A DNA stretch of 64,000 nucleotides from JAOXRU01 sp965247735 (lineage in GTDB: Bacteria > Bacteroidota > Bacteroidia > Flavobacteriales > Flavobacteriaceae). Both the position numbers and the translations under genes were made by a program. The notes under the pieces were generated by a model. That model did not search any database, was not told the origin of the DNA, and saw only the letters and a list, made by a program, of their open reading frames with translations. The DNA is taken from NCBI GenBank assembly GCA_965247735.1, contig CBDFHN010000002.1:1-64000 (forward strand). Reading direction: 5' to 3'. Below, one piece after another: positions 33,092 to 44,600 of the stretch (positions within the stretch are counted from its first letter, which is position 1; each line of letters begins with the position of its first letter).

Positions 33092-36000
33092 ATGAGAAGA
33101 TTACTTACTATAATTTTATTGACCATATCTTTTTATGGTTTTCCAAATGGCACTTATTCTACTACTATTGATAGTACTTATAGCATTTCATCATCTGTAT
33201 TAAAAAAATATAATCCTGAATTTTCATGGGAGAATATAAAAAAGTGGTATCCAGTATCGGATTCAATAGCAGAAGCTAGAGGTCAAGCATCTGGCTCTTT
33301 TAAAGTTATAGAAGACCAAGGTTCTTGGGTAGATTCTTTTAGTAATGAGGATATACAAGAGCTTCCTGTTGGTGTTAAACACAGTAGTGAAGGAGGTATT
33401 GAATATGCAATAGGGATTACAAAAGCAACTTTTAATAAAGATTATACAGAGTTAACTGCTTTTGCCAGAGTTCGCTTACCACAAACAGATAAGAATGGCT
33501 ATCCGATCGAATTATTTTTTGGAGCAGATAATATTAAACTTTCTCATCAAGGTGGTATTATAGGAGATGCTAATTTAGTGCTTCTCGGAGATTTAAATCT
33601 TCCATTTAATGCAGGAAAATGGATGCTTTCATTAAAAGGAGGTTTTGATTATAAGACAGGAAATTTACAAAACAAAACCTATGTAACAATCAACTGTGAT
33701 GGCATAAAGGAATTGGGCTTACAAGGTATAGTTGAGTTTTCAAGAGAGCTGATACTACCTATAGAAACTTCAGGTGCAAAAAGTGGAACAGTTGACGAGG
33801 CAAAAACGAAAATTTTACATACTATTGAAACGGAAAAAGGAACTCAAAAAATTCTAGTTCCATATCGTGTAAAAGGAGGTTTTAATATTGTTGTTACCGA
33901 TTGGAATGATCTTCTTGTAGGCATAGATTTGCAGCCTTTTACACTGGCAGAAAAAAGAAATGGTAAAAATTACGATGGTAATTTTCAATTTTTTGTGAAC
34001 CAAGCAGTATTAGATTTTAGTGATTTACGTAATGATCCTGCTGTTGCTTTTCCTGAATATTATAGAGAAAATGGATTGCTATTACCTAATGAAAATTCTT
34101 GGCGAGGTGTATATGTAAATACTGTTGATATAAGGTTGCCAAAAGAGTTTAAAACATCAGAAACTATAAGCAAAGGTAATGAACGGGTTGGTTTTGGTGC
34201 CCACCATCTTATAGTAGATAATTATGGCGTTTCTGGAACTTTTTATGCAGATAACTTATTTCCGATAGAAAAAGGTAGAACAAACAAAAGTAAAGCATGG
34301 CAATATTCTTTAGACCATATTGAGATTTCATTAGCTGCTAATAATTTTATTGGAGCTAGTTTTGAAGGACGTATATTATTACCAGTTTCTAAGAAAAAAA
34401 AAGCAACAAATAGCAGTTCCAAAAGAATTGGTCTACGGTATTTGGGTATAATTTCTCCTGATGAGTACTTACTTAATGTTAGTAATGACTCCATAATTGA
34501 TTTTAATTTATGGAAAGCAAAAGGCCAATTATTACCCAATAGCTCCATAGAATTAGCAGTAAGAGACGGTGAATTTAGACCTAAGGCAACATTACATGGT
34601 CGTTTAGCTATTAGTGCAGATCAGGTTAGTAGCTTGGAAAATGAAGGTGATGAAGTTGCTACTGGAGAGGTAGACGACGAAGGAAATACAGAGAAAAAAT
34701 TAGTAGAGTTTAAAGGCATTGTTTTTGAGAACCTTGTATTACAGACCGAGTCCCCAGTATTTTCTGTTGATTATATGGGATACCAAGATGAAGTGAAATT
34801 AGGTGGTTTTCCAGTCTCTATTTCCGATATAGGAATAACAGCAAACGAAACTGAAGCCAATTTGTATTTTACGCTTGCTGTTAACTTAATGGGAAAGAAC
34901 AATGGTTTTGCTGGACAAACAAGCTTGGCAGTACTAGGAGCGTTTGAAGAAGAGAATTACGGTCAAAATTGGGAATTCAAAGGAGTAAAACTAGAAGCAA
35001 TCTCCTTAGAAGCAGATTTAGGAGGTTTTGCAATTGCTGGTAGTCTTACCATTATGAACGATGATCCAGAATATGGAGATGGTTTTGCCGCAAGTTTAAC
35101 TGCCAATTTTAAAAGTTTAGGAATCAAAGCAGCGGCAAAAGGAGTCTTTGGAAAAAAAGAATTCCGATACTGGCAATTTGAGGCAATGGTAGATGGTTTT
35201 TCTATTGGTACTGGTTTTATTAACCTTAGTGGTTTTGCTGGTGGTGCTTCTTATCGTATGAAACGTAAAGATTTTTCTTCTTCTTTTTCTCCAACAGGTA
35301 TTGGCTATACTCCAGATGAAAATTTGGGACTAGGTTTAAAAGCAATGGTGATGTTTAACATGGTTAAGGACCAAGTTGTCAAAGGAAGTGCAGGTTTTGA
35401 GATTGCTTTTAATCGCCATGGAGGAATTAATAATATGGGCTTTTACGGTCAGGCAACATTTTTGGGAGTTAAGATTCCTGGAATGGAAAAAATCACTGAT
35501 TTATTAGAGAAAGTTAAAGAGAGTACAGCTGTATCTCAAAAATTTCTTGGGGCATCAGAAGATAAAACTGGTAATGCTATGGCTGGTAAAAACATGATGG
35601 ACAAAGCAGATAATTCTTTTCCTGCAGTATCTCAGGAAGGATTAACACTGAGTGCAAAAATGGGGATTACATATGATTTTCAAAATGATGTGCTTCATGG
35701 TGAATTGGATGTGTTTATAAATACTCCTGGTGGCTTTATACAAGGAAGAGGAGCTGGTGGAAGAGCAGGATGGGCTGTATTGCATTTTGCCCCTAAAGAG
35801 TGGTATATTTATATAGGAACTCCAGATGATCGAATAGGAGTTAAAATAGGAGTAGGGTCTATAGCATTAGAAACTGGAGGTTATTTTATGGTAGGGTCAA
35901 AATTACCTGGATCACCACCACCTCCAGCCATTGTTGCAGAAATACTTGGTTTGGAAGCTAGTGAACTAGATTATATGAGAGACGAAAATGCGTTGAAAAA

Positions 36001-37876
36001 TGGTGGAGGTTTTGCTTTTGGTGCTGATTTATCTTTTGATACAGGCGATTTAAATTTCCTTATTTTTTATGCACGTTTGCAAATGGGAATGGGCTTTGAT
36101 ATTATGCTAAAAGATTATGGAGAGGCACAGTGTTCAAACACAGGAGACCAGGTGGGTATGAATGGATGGTATGCTAATGGGCAGTCTTATGCCTACTTGC
36201 AAGGAGAAATTGGAATCAATATAAAACTCTTTTTTGTAAATAAGAAAATTCCAATACTAAAAGGGGGTGCTGCTGTTCTTTTACAGGCAAAAGCTCCTAA
36301 CCCAGTATGGATGCGTGGTTATGTTGGAGGGCATTTTAATGTGCTCGGAATTATAAAAGGAAAATTTAGATTTAAATTAGAAATAGGGGAAGAATGCGAA
36401 TTTGAAAATGCATCTCCATTAGGAGGAATGAAAATCATTACTGATGTCTCTCCTGATAATGGGATTAAAGATATAGATGTATTTGCCCTTCCACAAGCTA
36501 CCTTTAGTATGAAAGTAGGCGAACCAATCATAATTCCAGAAGATGAAGGAGATAAGACCTATAAGATTATATTGGAAAAATTTGTGGTATTACATGATGG
36601 AAAAGAAATTACTGGAGAATTAGAATGGGCACCTTATAAAGATCGAGTTAATTTTGTGTCTTCAGATATTTTACCTCCAAATCAGGAATTGACAGTACAA
36701 GTGGAAGTTAGTTTTAAAGAACAAATCAATGGAGTGTTCCAAACAATTATGGTAGATGGGCAACCTGCTAAAGAACTAGAAGAACGTACATTTGTTACTG
36801 GTGGAGCTCCTACCGTTATTCCATTGCATAATATTACTTATGCCTATCCCGTTTTGGATCAAAAATACTTTTTGGAAGCTGAATATGATAAAGGATATAT
36901 CCAATTAAAAAGGGGTCAAGATTACTTATTTGATGACAAACAATGGGAAAGTTACATCGCTTATACTAAAGAAGGTGATGCTTCGGCTTCTAATGTTTCA
37001 TTTAGTTACCATACTAGTGATAATAGAATTAATTACAAAATACCAGATGTTTCACAAGAAGTAAATTATCATATTGCAATTGCAAGTAGTATTAAAGGTG
37101 GAGCAAATACTACAGGCGATACCAATACCAACTACGAGGATGTAAATATTGGGGATGCATCAGGTGATAATCAAGTCTCTGTTCAAAATAAGAAAGCAGA
37201 ACAAGTTTCTAAAGATGGGGAAATAGAGCGTTTGGCATATGATTTTTCAACATCGAAATATAAAACATTTAAGAAAAAAATTAATTCATTAAAAACAAAA
37301 AATTACAATTGGGGAGTAATCTACTCTGATGTTATTTACTTAGTAAATCGTGTTGATAGTCATGAACCTTTTGATCTTGTCGATCTGTTGGGGTCTAGTT
37401 TTACAGGAGATATTCCTTTAGTAAGTATTGAAGCAAGTTTGGATGATAAATACTTTACAGCAGATATTAATCCACCATTATACGCAAATTATCCATTAGG
37501 AAATCAGTATTCATTTAAAAATAGAAATGAAAACGAATTGGGTGCACCTCCAAAATATGCACTGCCAATATTGACTAGTTATCTCAATAATTTAGAGCAT
37601 GAAATTAATGATAATACGCTAAGAACAACTTTTCCTTTTAGGTATAATCTTGGTTTGGTATATAAGTCAGATTGGGTAGATCTTCAATCTCAAATTGTAA
37701 ATGATTATGTAGATGGACTTATTGCGGATAATAATCCTGTACTTAATTTTCTTGATGAAAATTATTTGTTTATGAGATATGGATATTATCAAACCGAATT
37801 AAAATACATGTTGCCAGGCGGAATTAATGGTTCTAGTGCGAATTATAAATTTAAAAACCCGAATGATTTTAGGTAA
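33092..37876 (+). CDS. Giant exported beta-rich protein of unknown family, head of toxin operon
   Basis: The ATG at 33092 gives a 1594-residue protein with a standard signal peptide ('MRRLLTIILLTISFYGFPNG'); 18 upstream codons are also open but lie in the promoter. Beyond it the sequence is one long succession of short amphipathic beta-strands and Gly-rich turns, without Cys-rich or known catalytic motifs. Repeated alternation such as 'ADLGGFAIAGSLTIMND' and 'FGADLSFDTGDLNFLIFYA' is compatible with a beta-solenoid, a large barrel or an AsmA-like groove. The C-terminal 400 residues look like stacked Ig-type domains ('PIIIPEDEGDKTYKIILEKF'). No sorting tail was seen. It heads a seven-gene operon ending in a nuclease toxin, so a role in exporting, assembling or displaying the toxin is my inference. 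Confidence 0.88.
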   Translation: MRRLLTIILLTISFYGFPNGTYSTTIDSTYSISSSVLKKYNPEFSWENIKKWYPVSDSIAEARGQASGSFKVIEDQGSWVDSFSNEDIQELPVGVKHSSEGGIEYAIGITKATFNKDYTELTAFARVRLPQTDKNGYPIELFFGADNIKLSHQGGIIGDANLVLLGDLNLPFNAGKWMLSLKGGFDYKTGNLQNKTYVTINCDGIKELGLQGIVEFSRELILPIETSGAKSGTVDEAKTKILHTIETEKGTQKILVPYRVKGGFNIVVTDWNDLLVGIDLQPFTLAEKRNGKNYDGNFQFFVNQAVLDFSDLRNDPAVAFPEYYRENGLLLPNENSWRGVYVNTVDIRLPKEFKTSETISKGNERVGFGAHHLIVDNYGVSGTFYADNLFPIEKGRTNKSKAWQYSLDHIEISLAANNFIGASFEGRILLPVSKKKKATNSSSKRIGLRYLGIISPDEYLLNVSNDSIIDFNLWKAKGQLLPNSSIELAVRDGEFRPKATLHGRLAISADQVSSLENEGDEVATGEVDDEGNTEKKLVEFKGIVFENLVLQTESPVFSVDYMGYQDEVKLGGFPVSISDIGITANETEANLYFTLAVNLMGKNNGFAGQTSLAVLGAFEEENYGQNWEFKGVKLEAISLEADLGGFAIAGSLTIMNDDPEYGDGFAASLTANFKSLGIKAAAKGVFGKKEFRYWQFEAMVDGFSIGTGFINLSGFAGGASYRMKRKDFSSSFSPTGIGYTPDENLGLGLKAMVMFNMVKDQVVKGSAGFEIAFNRHGGINNMGFYGQATFLGVKIPGMEKITDLLEKVKESTAVSQKFLGASEDKTGNAMAGKNMMDKADNSFPAVSQEGLTLSAKMGITYDFQNDVLHGELDVFINTPGGFIQGRGAGGRAGWAVLHFAPKEWYIYIGTPDDRIGVKIGVGSIALETGGYFMVGSKLPGSPPPPAIVAEILGLEASELDYMRDENALKNGGGFAFGADLSFDTGDLNFLIFYARLQMGMGFDIMLKDYGEAQCSNTGDQVGMNGWYANGQSYAYLQGEIGINIKLFFVNKKIPILKGGAAVLLQAKAPNPVWMRGYVGGHFNVLGIIKGKFRFKLEIGEECEFENASPLGGMKIITDVSPDNGIKDIDVFALPQATFSMKVGEPIIIPEDEGDKTYKIILEKFVVLHDGKEITGELEWAPYKDRVNFVSSDILPPNQELTVQVEVSFKEQINGVFQTIMVDGQPAKELEERTFVTGGAPTVIPLHNITYAYPVLDQKYFLEAEYDKGYIQLKRGQDYLFDDKQWESYIAYTKEGDASASNVSFSYHTSDNRINYKIPDVSQEVNYHIAIASSIKGGANTTGDTNTNYEDVNIGDASGDNQVSVQNKKAEQVSKDGEIERLAYDFSTSKYKTFKKKINSLKTKNYNWGVIYSDVIYLVNRVDSHEPFDLVDLLGSSFTGDIPLVSIEASLDDKYFTADINPPLYANYPLGNQYSFKNRNENELGAPPKYALPILTSYLNNLEHEINDNTLRTTFPFRYNLGLVYKSDWVDLQSQIVNDYVDGLIADNNPVLNFLDENYLFMRYGYYQTELKYMLPGGINGSSANYKFKNPNDFR

Positions 37877-37906
37877 TTAATAAAATAATCTTAGTAAAAT
37901 TTTAAA

Positions 37907-38308
37907 ATGAAGAAAGTAATTAATTTAAGTACAGTGTTTTTTATAAGTATATTGTTTATCTCATGTAGTAGCGATGATGATTCATCAGTAGAATCCATAG
38001 TTGGAAAGTGGCAAATTGAGCAAATGTTTAAAAATAATGTTTCAGAGAATATTTCTGAATGCAAAAAAAAATCGACCTTAGAATTTAAAGATGATACTAC
38101 TTTTATTAGTACTCCTTATGTTTTGTTTAACGGAGATTGTATCATAGATGGAATATCTTCAGGTACATGGAGAGATACAGGAAATAATAATTTAGAAGTA
38201 AAAGTTTCAGGTGAAACAGAAAGTGATAAAGCAGTATATTCATTTTCGAATGGAAAGTTAATGTTGGAATATACAGGTGAATCAACTATTTACATTAGAA
38301 TAAATTAA
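37907..38308 (+). CDS. Lipocalin-like lipoprotein
   Basis: A 133-residue lipoprotein with lipobox 'LFISC' (Cys at about 20) and an acidic Ser-Ser-Asp-Asp-Asp stretch. Next comes 'ESIVGKWQIEQMF', the start of lipocalin-like small barrels, with later strands 'LEFKDDTTFI' and 'GTWRDTGNNNLEVK'. The usual role is binding a small ligand or folding as a small surface barrel. It is 30 bases after the giant protein gene. Confidence 0.85.
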   Translation: MKKVINLSTVFFISILFISCSSDDDSSVESIVGKWQIEQMFKNNVSENISECKKKSTLEFKDDTTFISTPYVLFNGDCIIDGISSGTWRDTGNNNLEVKVSGETESDKAVYSFSNGKLMLEYTGESTIYIRIN

Positions 38309-38395
38309 TACTTGTGAAAATGAATATTTATTTTTCTATAATCCCCAATATATTTTAGGTTGTTTAATTTTTTAGAATACAATAAAGAAAGAAAT

Positions 38396-39523
38396 ATGAA
38401 TTTTTTTAAATCTATATACGTACTATTAATTTTAACTATTGTTTCGTGTAGTTCTGACGATTCCGAAGCTAGCTTAGCTATTTCGGATTTGGAGATGAGA
38501 ACGTTAGCTATTGAACAGACTTCTTTAGAGATTAAGTTTTTTGGAAATTTTTCAGGAACAAGTAAAAATGTATTATACAGAGCAAAGAATGCAACGGAAA
38601 ATTATCAATCGGTGCCTATGAGTGATAAAAATGACATTCTTTTGAGTGGTTTGGACGCAGCTACTGAATATGAGGTAATACTTGAGGTTTCTAATGCTAG
38701 CTCAGAATTAAGGAGCGACTCTTATTTTTTTATCACTAAATCAGTAGATTTCGATTATAAGAAATTTTATGACGACGACGACAATCGTTCTAATAGTACT
38801 TATAGTATTTTATCGAATATAAATAAAGTCCATGTTATTCATGGATCTGGACTTAGTAATTTTAATGAGGTACAAGTTTATTTAATTAATGAGCAAAAAA
38901 CGGATAGTTTAGAAATTCCTGCAACTGTAGTGTCAGATTCATTAAGTTTTACCATTCCCAATGATTATTTAAGTCAAACTCCTAGAGAATCTCTTAAAGA
39001 GGTTTATGTTGGTGTTAAAATAAATGACTCATATCAATACTTGTTAAATCAAGACACACAAATTAATTTATCAATAAACTCAAGTTTTACAACTGATCAA
39101 TCAGATTTAATACTTAAAGTATTTAATGACCAACCATATATTGATAAAATTAGGGTAGAAACACATCATACCTCTAGTTGCTCAGATTATTCTGATATAA
39201 CATTTGTTGGCGAATTTTTAAGTACATATTCATTTAATTATTGGGCTGTAAATCGCGAGCCAAATAGGGCAGATCTTACAATATTTGATTCAGAAGGAAA
39301 AATATATGACACTTATATTTATGAATATGGTGTATCTAATAGTGGAAATTGTAATAAATTTAAAGTTCATCTAGGAACAACACCATGGATTTATCATACT
39401 TCTACATTTGCTCGGGCTAAAATATCTGGTTTTCCTTTAGGTAATTATTCAGCCAAAATTGTTTTTAGTTTTGAGAATGGAGAAACTAAAGAAACTAATA
39501 GATTTAATTTCGTTAAGGAATGA
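38396..39523 (+). CDS. Lipoprotein with Ig/TIG-like domains
   Basis: The best start is ATG 38396 ('MNFFKSIYVLLILTIVSCSSDD'), giving 375 residues with lipobox 'TIVSC'. Residues 25-110 resemble an FN3-like strand pattern ('SLEIKFFGNFSGTSKNVLYRA', 'GLDAATEYEVILEVSN'). Residues 130-210 resemble an IPT/TIG domain ('KVHVIHGSGLSNFNEVQVYL'). The remainder is beta-rich with two Cys. It overlaps the next gene by the four bases ATGA. Probably a cell-surface or periplasmic adhesion-type module. Confidence 0.85.
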   Translation: MNFFKSIYVLLILTIVSCSSDDSEASLAISDLEMRTLAIEQTSLEIKFFGNFSGTSKNVLYRAKNATENYQSVPMSDKNDILLSGLDAATEYEVILEVSNASSELRSDSYFFITKSVDFDYKKFYDDDDNRSNSTYSILSNINKVHVIHGSGLSNFNEVQVYLINEQKTDSLEIPATVVSDSLSFTIPNDYLSQTPRESLKEVYVGVKINDSYQYLLNQDTQINLSINSSFTTDQSDLILKVFNDQPYIDKIRVETHHTSSCSDYSDITFVGEFLSTYSFNYWAVNREPNRADLTIFDSEGKIYDTYIYEYGVSNSGNCNKFKVHLGTTPWIYHTSTFARAKISGFPLGNYSAKIVFSFENGETKETNRFNFVKE

Positions 39524-41613
39524 AACGCAGTATAAATAACAGATTTTATATAGTATTTATTATTATCCAAGTTTTTATGGGGCATATCTTATGGTCTCAA
39601 AATCAGGTTAAAGATAGTCTGCCATCAGTAAGAATAGTATCTCGTGTACAAGAGCATCAGATTTTATTGCGATGGGCAACAGACCAAGCAATTGCCTGGG
39701 AGAAAACAAATAAAGAAGGCTATATACTAGAAAAGTATTTGTTATCAAAAAATGGAACACGATTGAGTACTCCTAAAAAGATTTGGAGTAAAACTATAAA
39801 ACCTGATCCATTAGAAGAATGGCAAGAAATTGTTGAAAATAATGATTATGCTGCCATTATAGCTCAGGCTATTTATGGAGAGCGTTTTTCTGTAAATGGA
39901 AGTAAAGGGCAATTGGCAGATATTGTAAATTTGGCTCAAGAAATAGAACAACGTTTTTCCTTTGCATTACTTGCGGCAGATATGAATTTTGAAGCTGCTA
40001 AAAAAGCAGGATGGGCTTATGTCGATACCGATGTAAAACCTAATGAACGATATGTATATCAAATTAAAACTGCGGTACCAAAAGAAAAATTAGAAATTAA
40101 AAGTTCTGCAATTATTTCTGGACTTGAAGATTATGAAGTATTACCAGCCCCAATTGATTTTCAAGCATTGTTTGGAGATAAGAATGTAATTTTAATGTGG
40201 GAATATGAGCTTTTTAAAAGTATTTATACTTCTTATAGTATTGAGCGCTCAGAAGATGGAATAACTTTTAGTCCATTAAATAATGAGCCATTGGTAAATC
40301 TAAATGATAAGCCTAATGCCCCAGCTAAACGAATGTATTATATAGATTCTTTAGCACAAAACGATAAAACATTCTATTACCGTGTTAATGGGATTTCACC
40401 TTTTGCAGAACACGGTATGTACTCTGATACGATCTCAGGACAGGGAAAGCCTGTACTTCCATTTACCCCAAGAATTTCAGATTTCAGGTTTACAAACAAG
40501 CAAAATGAGGCTGTTATTATGTGGGAGTTCCCCAAAGAAGGAGAAGCTGTGACCCAAAAATTTCAATTGAATCAAGCTGAAGATGATTCTGGCCCTTATA
40601 GTGTTGTGGTAGATAATATTCCAGTAGAACAACGAGAGTTGACCTATTCTAATTTATCTCCATCTAATTATTTTACAATTACGGCAATTGGAAAAACACC
40701 AAAGCAAAAGAAAACATCATTTTCAACTTTAATTCAGCCTTTGGATACGATTCCACCAGCAATTCCCAAAGGATTAGAAGGAGAGATTGATAGTCTTGGA
40801 ATCGTAAAATTTAATTGGTTAGCTAATGCTGAAAAAGATTTTTTAGGTTATCGAGTTTTTAGGGCATTTACGGCAAGCGAAGAACCAGCACAACTTACTG
40901 TTTCTCCAATAGCACTAAATAATTTTATTGATTCTGTTGCCATAAAAAGCTTAAATTCAAAAGTGTATTACCAGATTGTAGCAGTTGATAAGCGGTATAA
41001 TAATTCTGAAATGTCTACAGTTTTGATTCTTGAAAAGCCAGATGTTATTCCACCAACAGCCCCAGTTTTTTCTAATTATAAAGTTGAAAATGGGGAGGTA
41101 AATTTACATTGGATAAACTCTTCTGAAATTGGAGCTACTCATATTTTATCTAGAGAAAATATAACTGATGCTACAAATGTGGAAGTTGTGTATACTGTTA
41201 CAGATACAATTCAGTATTTTATTGATAAAACGGTAGAGTCAGACAAAACCTATCGATATTATATAAAAGCCATTGATAAAGCTGGTTTAGTGTCTTTACC
41301 TTCTACTGCATTAACTGTTAAGGTAATTGACCTAAGACCTCAGGCTCTTATAAAAGAGGTGAATAGTACTATAGATCGGGAGAATAATTATATAGAACTA
41401 TTTTGGAGAGCCAAAGATGATGCCATTGCTGAATATACCATTTACAAACAATTAAAAGGGAAACAACCAAATACTTGGCGTATTGTACCTGTAAACATAA
41501 AACGTGTTATAGATCAAAATGTAAGCCCTAACGAAGTATATATTTACCATATAAGAGCAACACTTACCAATGGAAAGTATTCCAAGGTAAAAACAGTTGA
41601 AATAAAATTTTAG
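39520..41613 (+). CDS. Exported FN3-repeat protein
   Basis: A 697-residue protein with a signal peptide (residues 1-27, 'HILWSQ'). Fibronectin type III-like repeats follow: 'VRIVSRVQEHQILLRWATDQAIAWE', then repeats with 'PPAIPKGLEGEIDSLGIVKFNWLA', 'PPTAPVFSNYKVENGEVNLHW', 'YRYYIKAIDKAGLVSLPS' and a last one 'NNYIELFWRAKDDAIAEYTIYK'. It has no T9SS tail or anchor. FN3 domains bind proteins or sugars, so it could tether the toxin complex. It starts four bases inside the preceding gene and ends one base before the following one. Confidence 0.88.
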   Translation: MKRSINNRFYIVFIIIQVFMGHILWSQNQVKDSLPSVRIVSRVQEHQILLRWATDQAIAWEKTNKEGYILEKYLLSKNGTRLSTPKKIWSKTIKPDPLEEWQEIVENNDYAAIIAQAIYGERFSVNGSKGQLADIVNLAQEIEQRFSFALLAADMNFEAAKKAGWAYVDTDVKPNERYVYQIKTAVPKEKLEIKSSAIISGLEDYEVLPAPIDFQALFGDKNVILMWEYELFKSIYTSYSIERSEDGITFSPLNNEPLVNLNDKPNAPAKRMYYIDSLAQNDKTFYYRVNGISPFAEHGMYSDTISGQGKPVLPFTPRISDFRFTNKQNEAVIMWEFPKEGEAVTQKFQLNQAEDDSGPYSVVVDNIPVEQRELTYSNLSPSNYFTITAIGKTPKQKKTSFSTLIQPLDTIPPAIPKGLEGEIDSLGIVKFNWLANAEKDFLGYRVFRAFTASEEPAQLTVSPIALNNFIDSVAIKSLNSKVYYQIVAVDKRYNNSEMSTVLILEKPDVIPPTAPVFSNYKVENGEVNLHWINSSEIGATHILSRENITDATNVEVVYTVTDTIQYFIDKTVESDKTYRYYIKAIDKAGLVSLPSTALTVKVIDLRPQALIKEVNSTIDRENNYIELFWRAKDDAIAEYTIYKQLKGKQPNTWRIVPVNIKRVIDQNVSPNEVYIYHIRATLTNGKYSKVKTVEIKF

Positions 41614-41614
41614 G

Positions 41615-44600
41615 ATGATGAAGAAATGTGTTTTAGTTGTATTCTTATTGTTTAGTCCATTTTTTTATGGTCAAATTTCCTTTCTAGGTGATTCAAAATA
41701 TGAACTACTGATTGAAGGTTATGTTAGTGAAGACTCTGATGCTTGTGGAAATATTTATGGATTAAGAGAAATAACAGCAACGTATCAAAATGGGAATGTG
41801 ATTTCTATTTGGAGTGGAAGAAAATACAATGAGAGTTTTACTCATACTGTTATATACTCTAAAAACAATCCAATTGTTTCATTAGGAATCAGAGAGATTA
41901 ATAGATATAAGACATTTTTTGGATGTAATGGAGGACCTACCACTATTAACACTGCTGTTACCAATATCACTACATGTTATAGTCGTAGTAATAGTAATTT
42001 AGGGAATCAATTACAAAATGTGCTTATTGAGTCAAGACCTGTTACAAGTATAAATACATCAGCACCTCCTTTATATTTATCTGAAAAAGAGATATTAAAA
42101 CTTGAATTGCCTGCTAATATAAAAGATAGCGATTTTAATTGGGTTTTTAAAGTTGGTAATAATCCAGAAGAAAGTATTCCTTCAATGTTTAATAACAAAC
42201 CTACTCTAGAGTTACTGGGAGAGGATTTTTTAACAGCTGCCGACTATGGTAAAACAGTATCTGTATGGGTGAAAACGGATTGCTATACTAAAAATGCTTA
42301 TTCTGGTAGTTCGTCAAATAATACTTCTAACCTTGTTAGATTTACCTATTTAAAAGATGCTCCACACATAGTAAGTGTTGAAAAAGAAAACATAAGTTGT
42401 TTTGATGAAAAAGATGGTTCGGTGAAAATTAATTTTGCTCGTAGTTTAGAAAGAGGAGAAAAGTTAAGTATTCTAATAGTTGATTTAGATGATCAAATTG
42501 ATGTCCAAGGTGGAATACCAGTTTATAATACTATTGAATCTGTTCCAAATTTACAATCATTAGGTATAGATAATTCTTTTACTTTTAATTCGATAATTGA
42601 TAAAGGGCTACCAAAAGGAAACTTTAGAGTAGAGCTTTTTGGAAAATATTTTACGAGTACTTTATACATAGGAGGAGTTAATCATAAAAAGAATTTTACT
42701 ATAGATAAACCAACTCCTGTCGAATTTAACACAACACAAGTTAACACATGGTGTAATGGAGGTAGTGATGGTGAAATACATATTACTGCTGAAGGTGGTG
42801 TTCCAGAAACGGTAACTAGTGCTTTTTACCGGTATAAAATTATAGATACTAATCCAGCTATTAATGGAGATTTATCTCAGGATTGGACTTCTTTTTCTGG
42901 TGCAACTGAACATACGATAATAGGATTACCAAAAGATACGTATAAGATCTTGGTACAAGACTCTAATGATTGTATTGCAAAAGAAATTAGAAGAGATAGT
43001 GGTGGACAGGTTATTGGATTAGGGCCAATAATTGAAAAAGAAGTTATAATAACTGAACCAGATGATCCTGTTGCTGTTTCTTTTCCATATCATAAAGAAC
43101 CAACTGCCTTCGGTTTTTCTGACGGTCGTATACGCGCACAGGTTACTGGAGGAACAACATTACCGGATGGGAGTTATAACTATATATGGACACATGAAAA
43201 TGGAACAACGTGGACTACATTTACAACAATTACAAATGCAGAAGGCTGGTTCTTGACCTTAGAAAATGCAATATCAGGAACCTATAAGCTTACTATAACA
43301 GATGCTTCCTATGCCGCTGCAACTACAAAAGCTGGTTGTACTATAGTAGAAGCAGAGTTTACATTGGATGAACCAAAAGCTTTAGAAGTAACTTTAGAAG
43401 TATACCAAGAAATTTCTTGTAATCAAAGTAATTTATATGGTGATGAATTGGATATAGCACCTTTAGATGGACAGCGAGATGAGTCGCAAGACGGAGCTTT
43501 GATTGCTATAGTTTCTGGTGGTGTTCAGTTTTCTTCTGGATTACCCTATAGATACACATGGAAAAAACGACTTTCAAATGGTACATGGGAAACATTAACT
43601 AATAAAACAACAAGTATTGCTAATGAATTATCAGATGGCAATTATGCCTTTAATGTAGAGGATGCTAATGGAGTTATCATTGGAACCTATGTAAATAATA
43701 TTTTGGTTGCTGCAAATGATGTTGAGTTTTATTTATATGAACCAACAAAATTAGAACTAACTATGGAATCCAAACCAGTAACTTGTGATTCTGGAGCTAA
43801 TGGAGAAGTAAAAGCAATGGTAACTGGAGGAACTGCTCCATATTCCTACCAATGGTCAAATGGAGTTTCTGGAAGTAGTAATGAATTAACAGCAATTCCT
43901 TTTGGGAATTATACCGTATATGTTACAGACAGCAAAGGGTGTCAAGTGCGTGGAAGTATTAAAGTAGATCAACCAACAAGTTTAACAATCGATTCAACAG
44001 TGATTAACCCTACTTGTTTTGATGGTAGTGATGGTAGTATTGAATTAGCGATATCTGGTGGAGTTAGTCCTTACATTTTCAGTTGGAGTACAGGAGCAAT
44101 AACACAAAATGTAAGTACGCTTAGTGCAGGTGATTATAGCGTATCAATAACGGATGCTCAGGGATGTATTTCAGTAAAAGATATAACCTTAACTAATCCA
44201 GAACAATTTGTGATTGATCTAGGGGAAGATAGAACCTTATGTAATGAGCAATCACATTATTTAGATGCAACAATAGACGATCTTAATGCAACTTATCTAT
44301 GGTCTTCCGACACTAGCTTTTCTGCAACAAGCCCAAAATTAACAATAACTGAACCTGGCACATATACCGTTACTGCTACTTCTATATTAGGCTGTGTGGT
44401 TACCGATACAATAACTATAACCACAACAAATACCGTTATAGACGCTGAGTTTTTATTACCTTCTCAAGCCTATTTAAACGAAGATGTAATGTTGTTTAAT
44501 ATAAGTAAGCCACTTGGAGAAACATCAACTTGGGTTATTCCCGAAGAGGTTACTATTCTTAATCAAGAAGGCACAACTATTAGTTTGCAATTCTCTAAAA

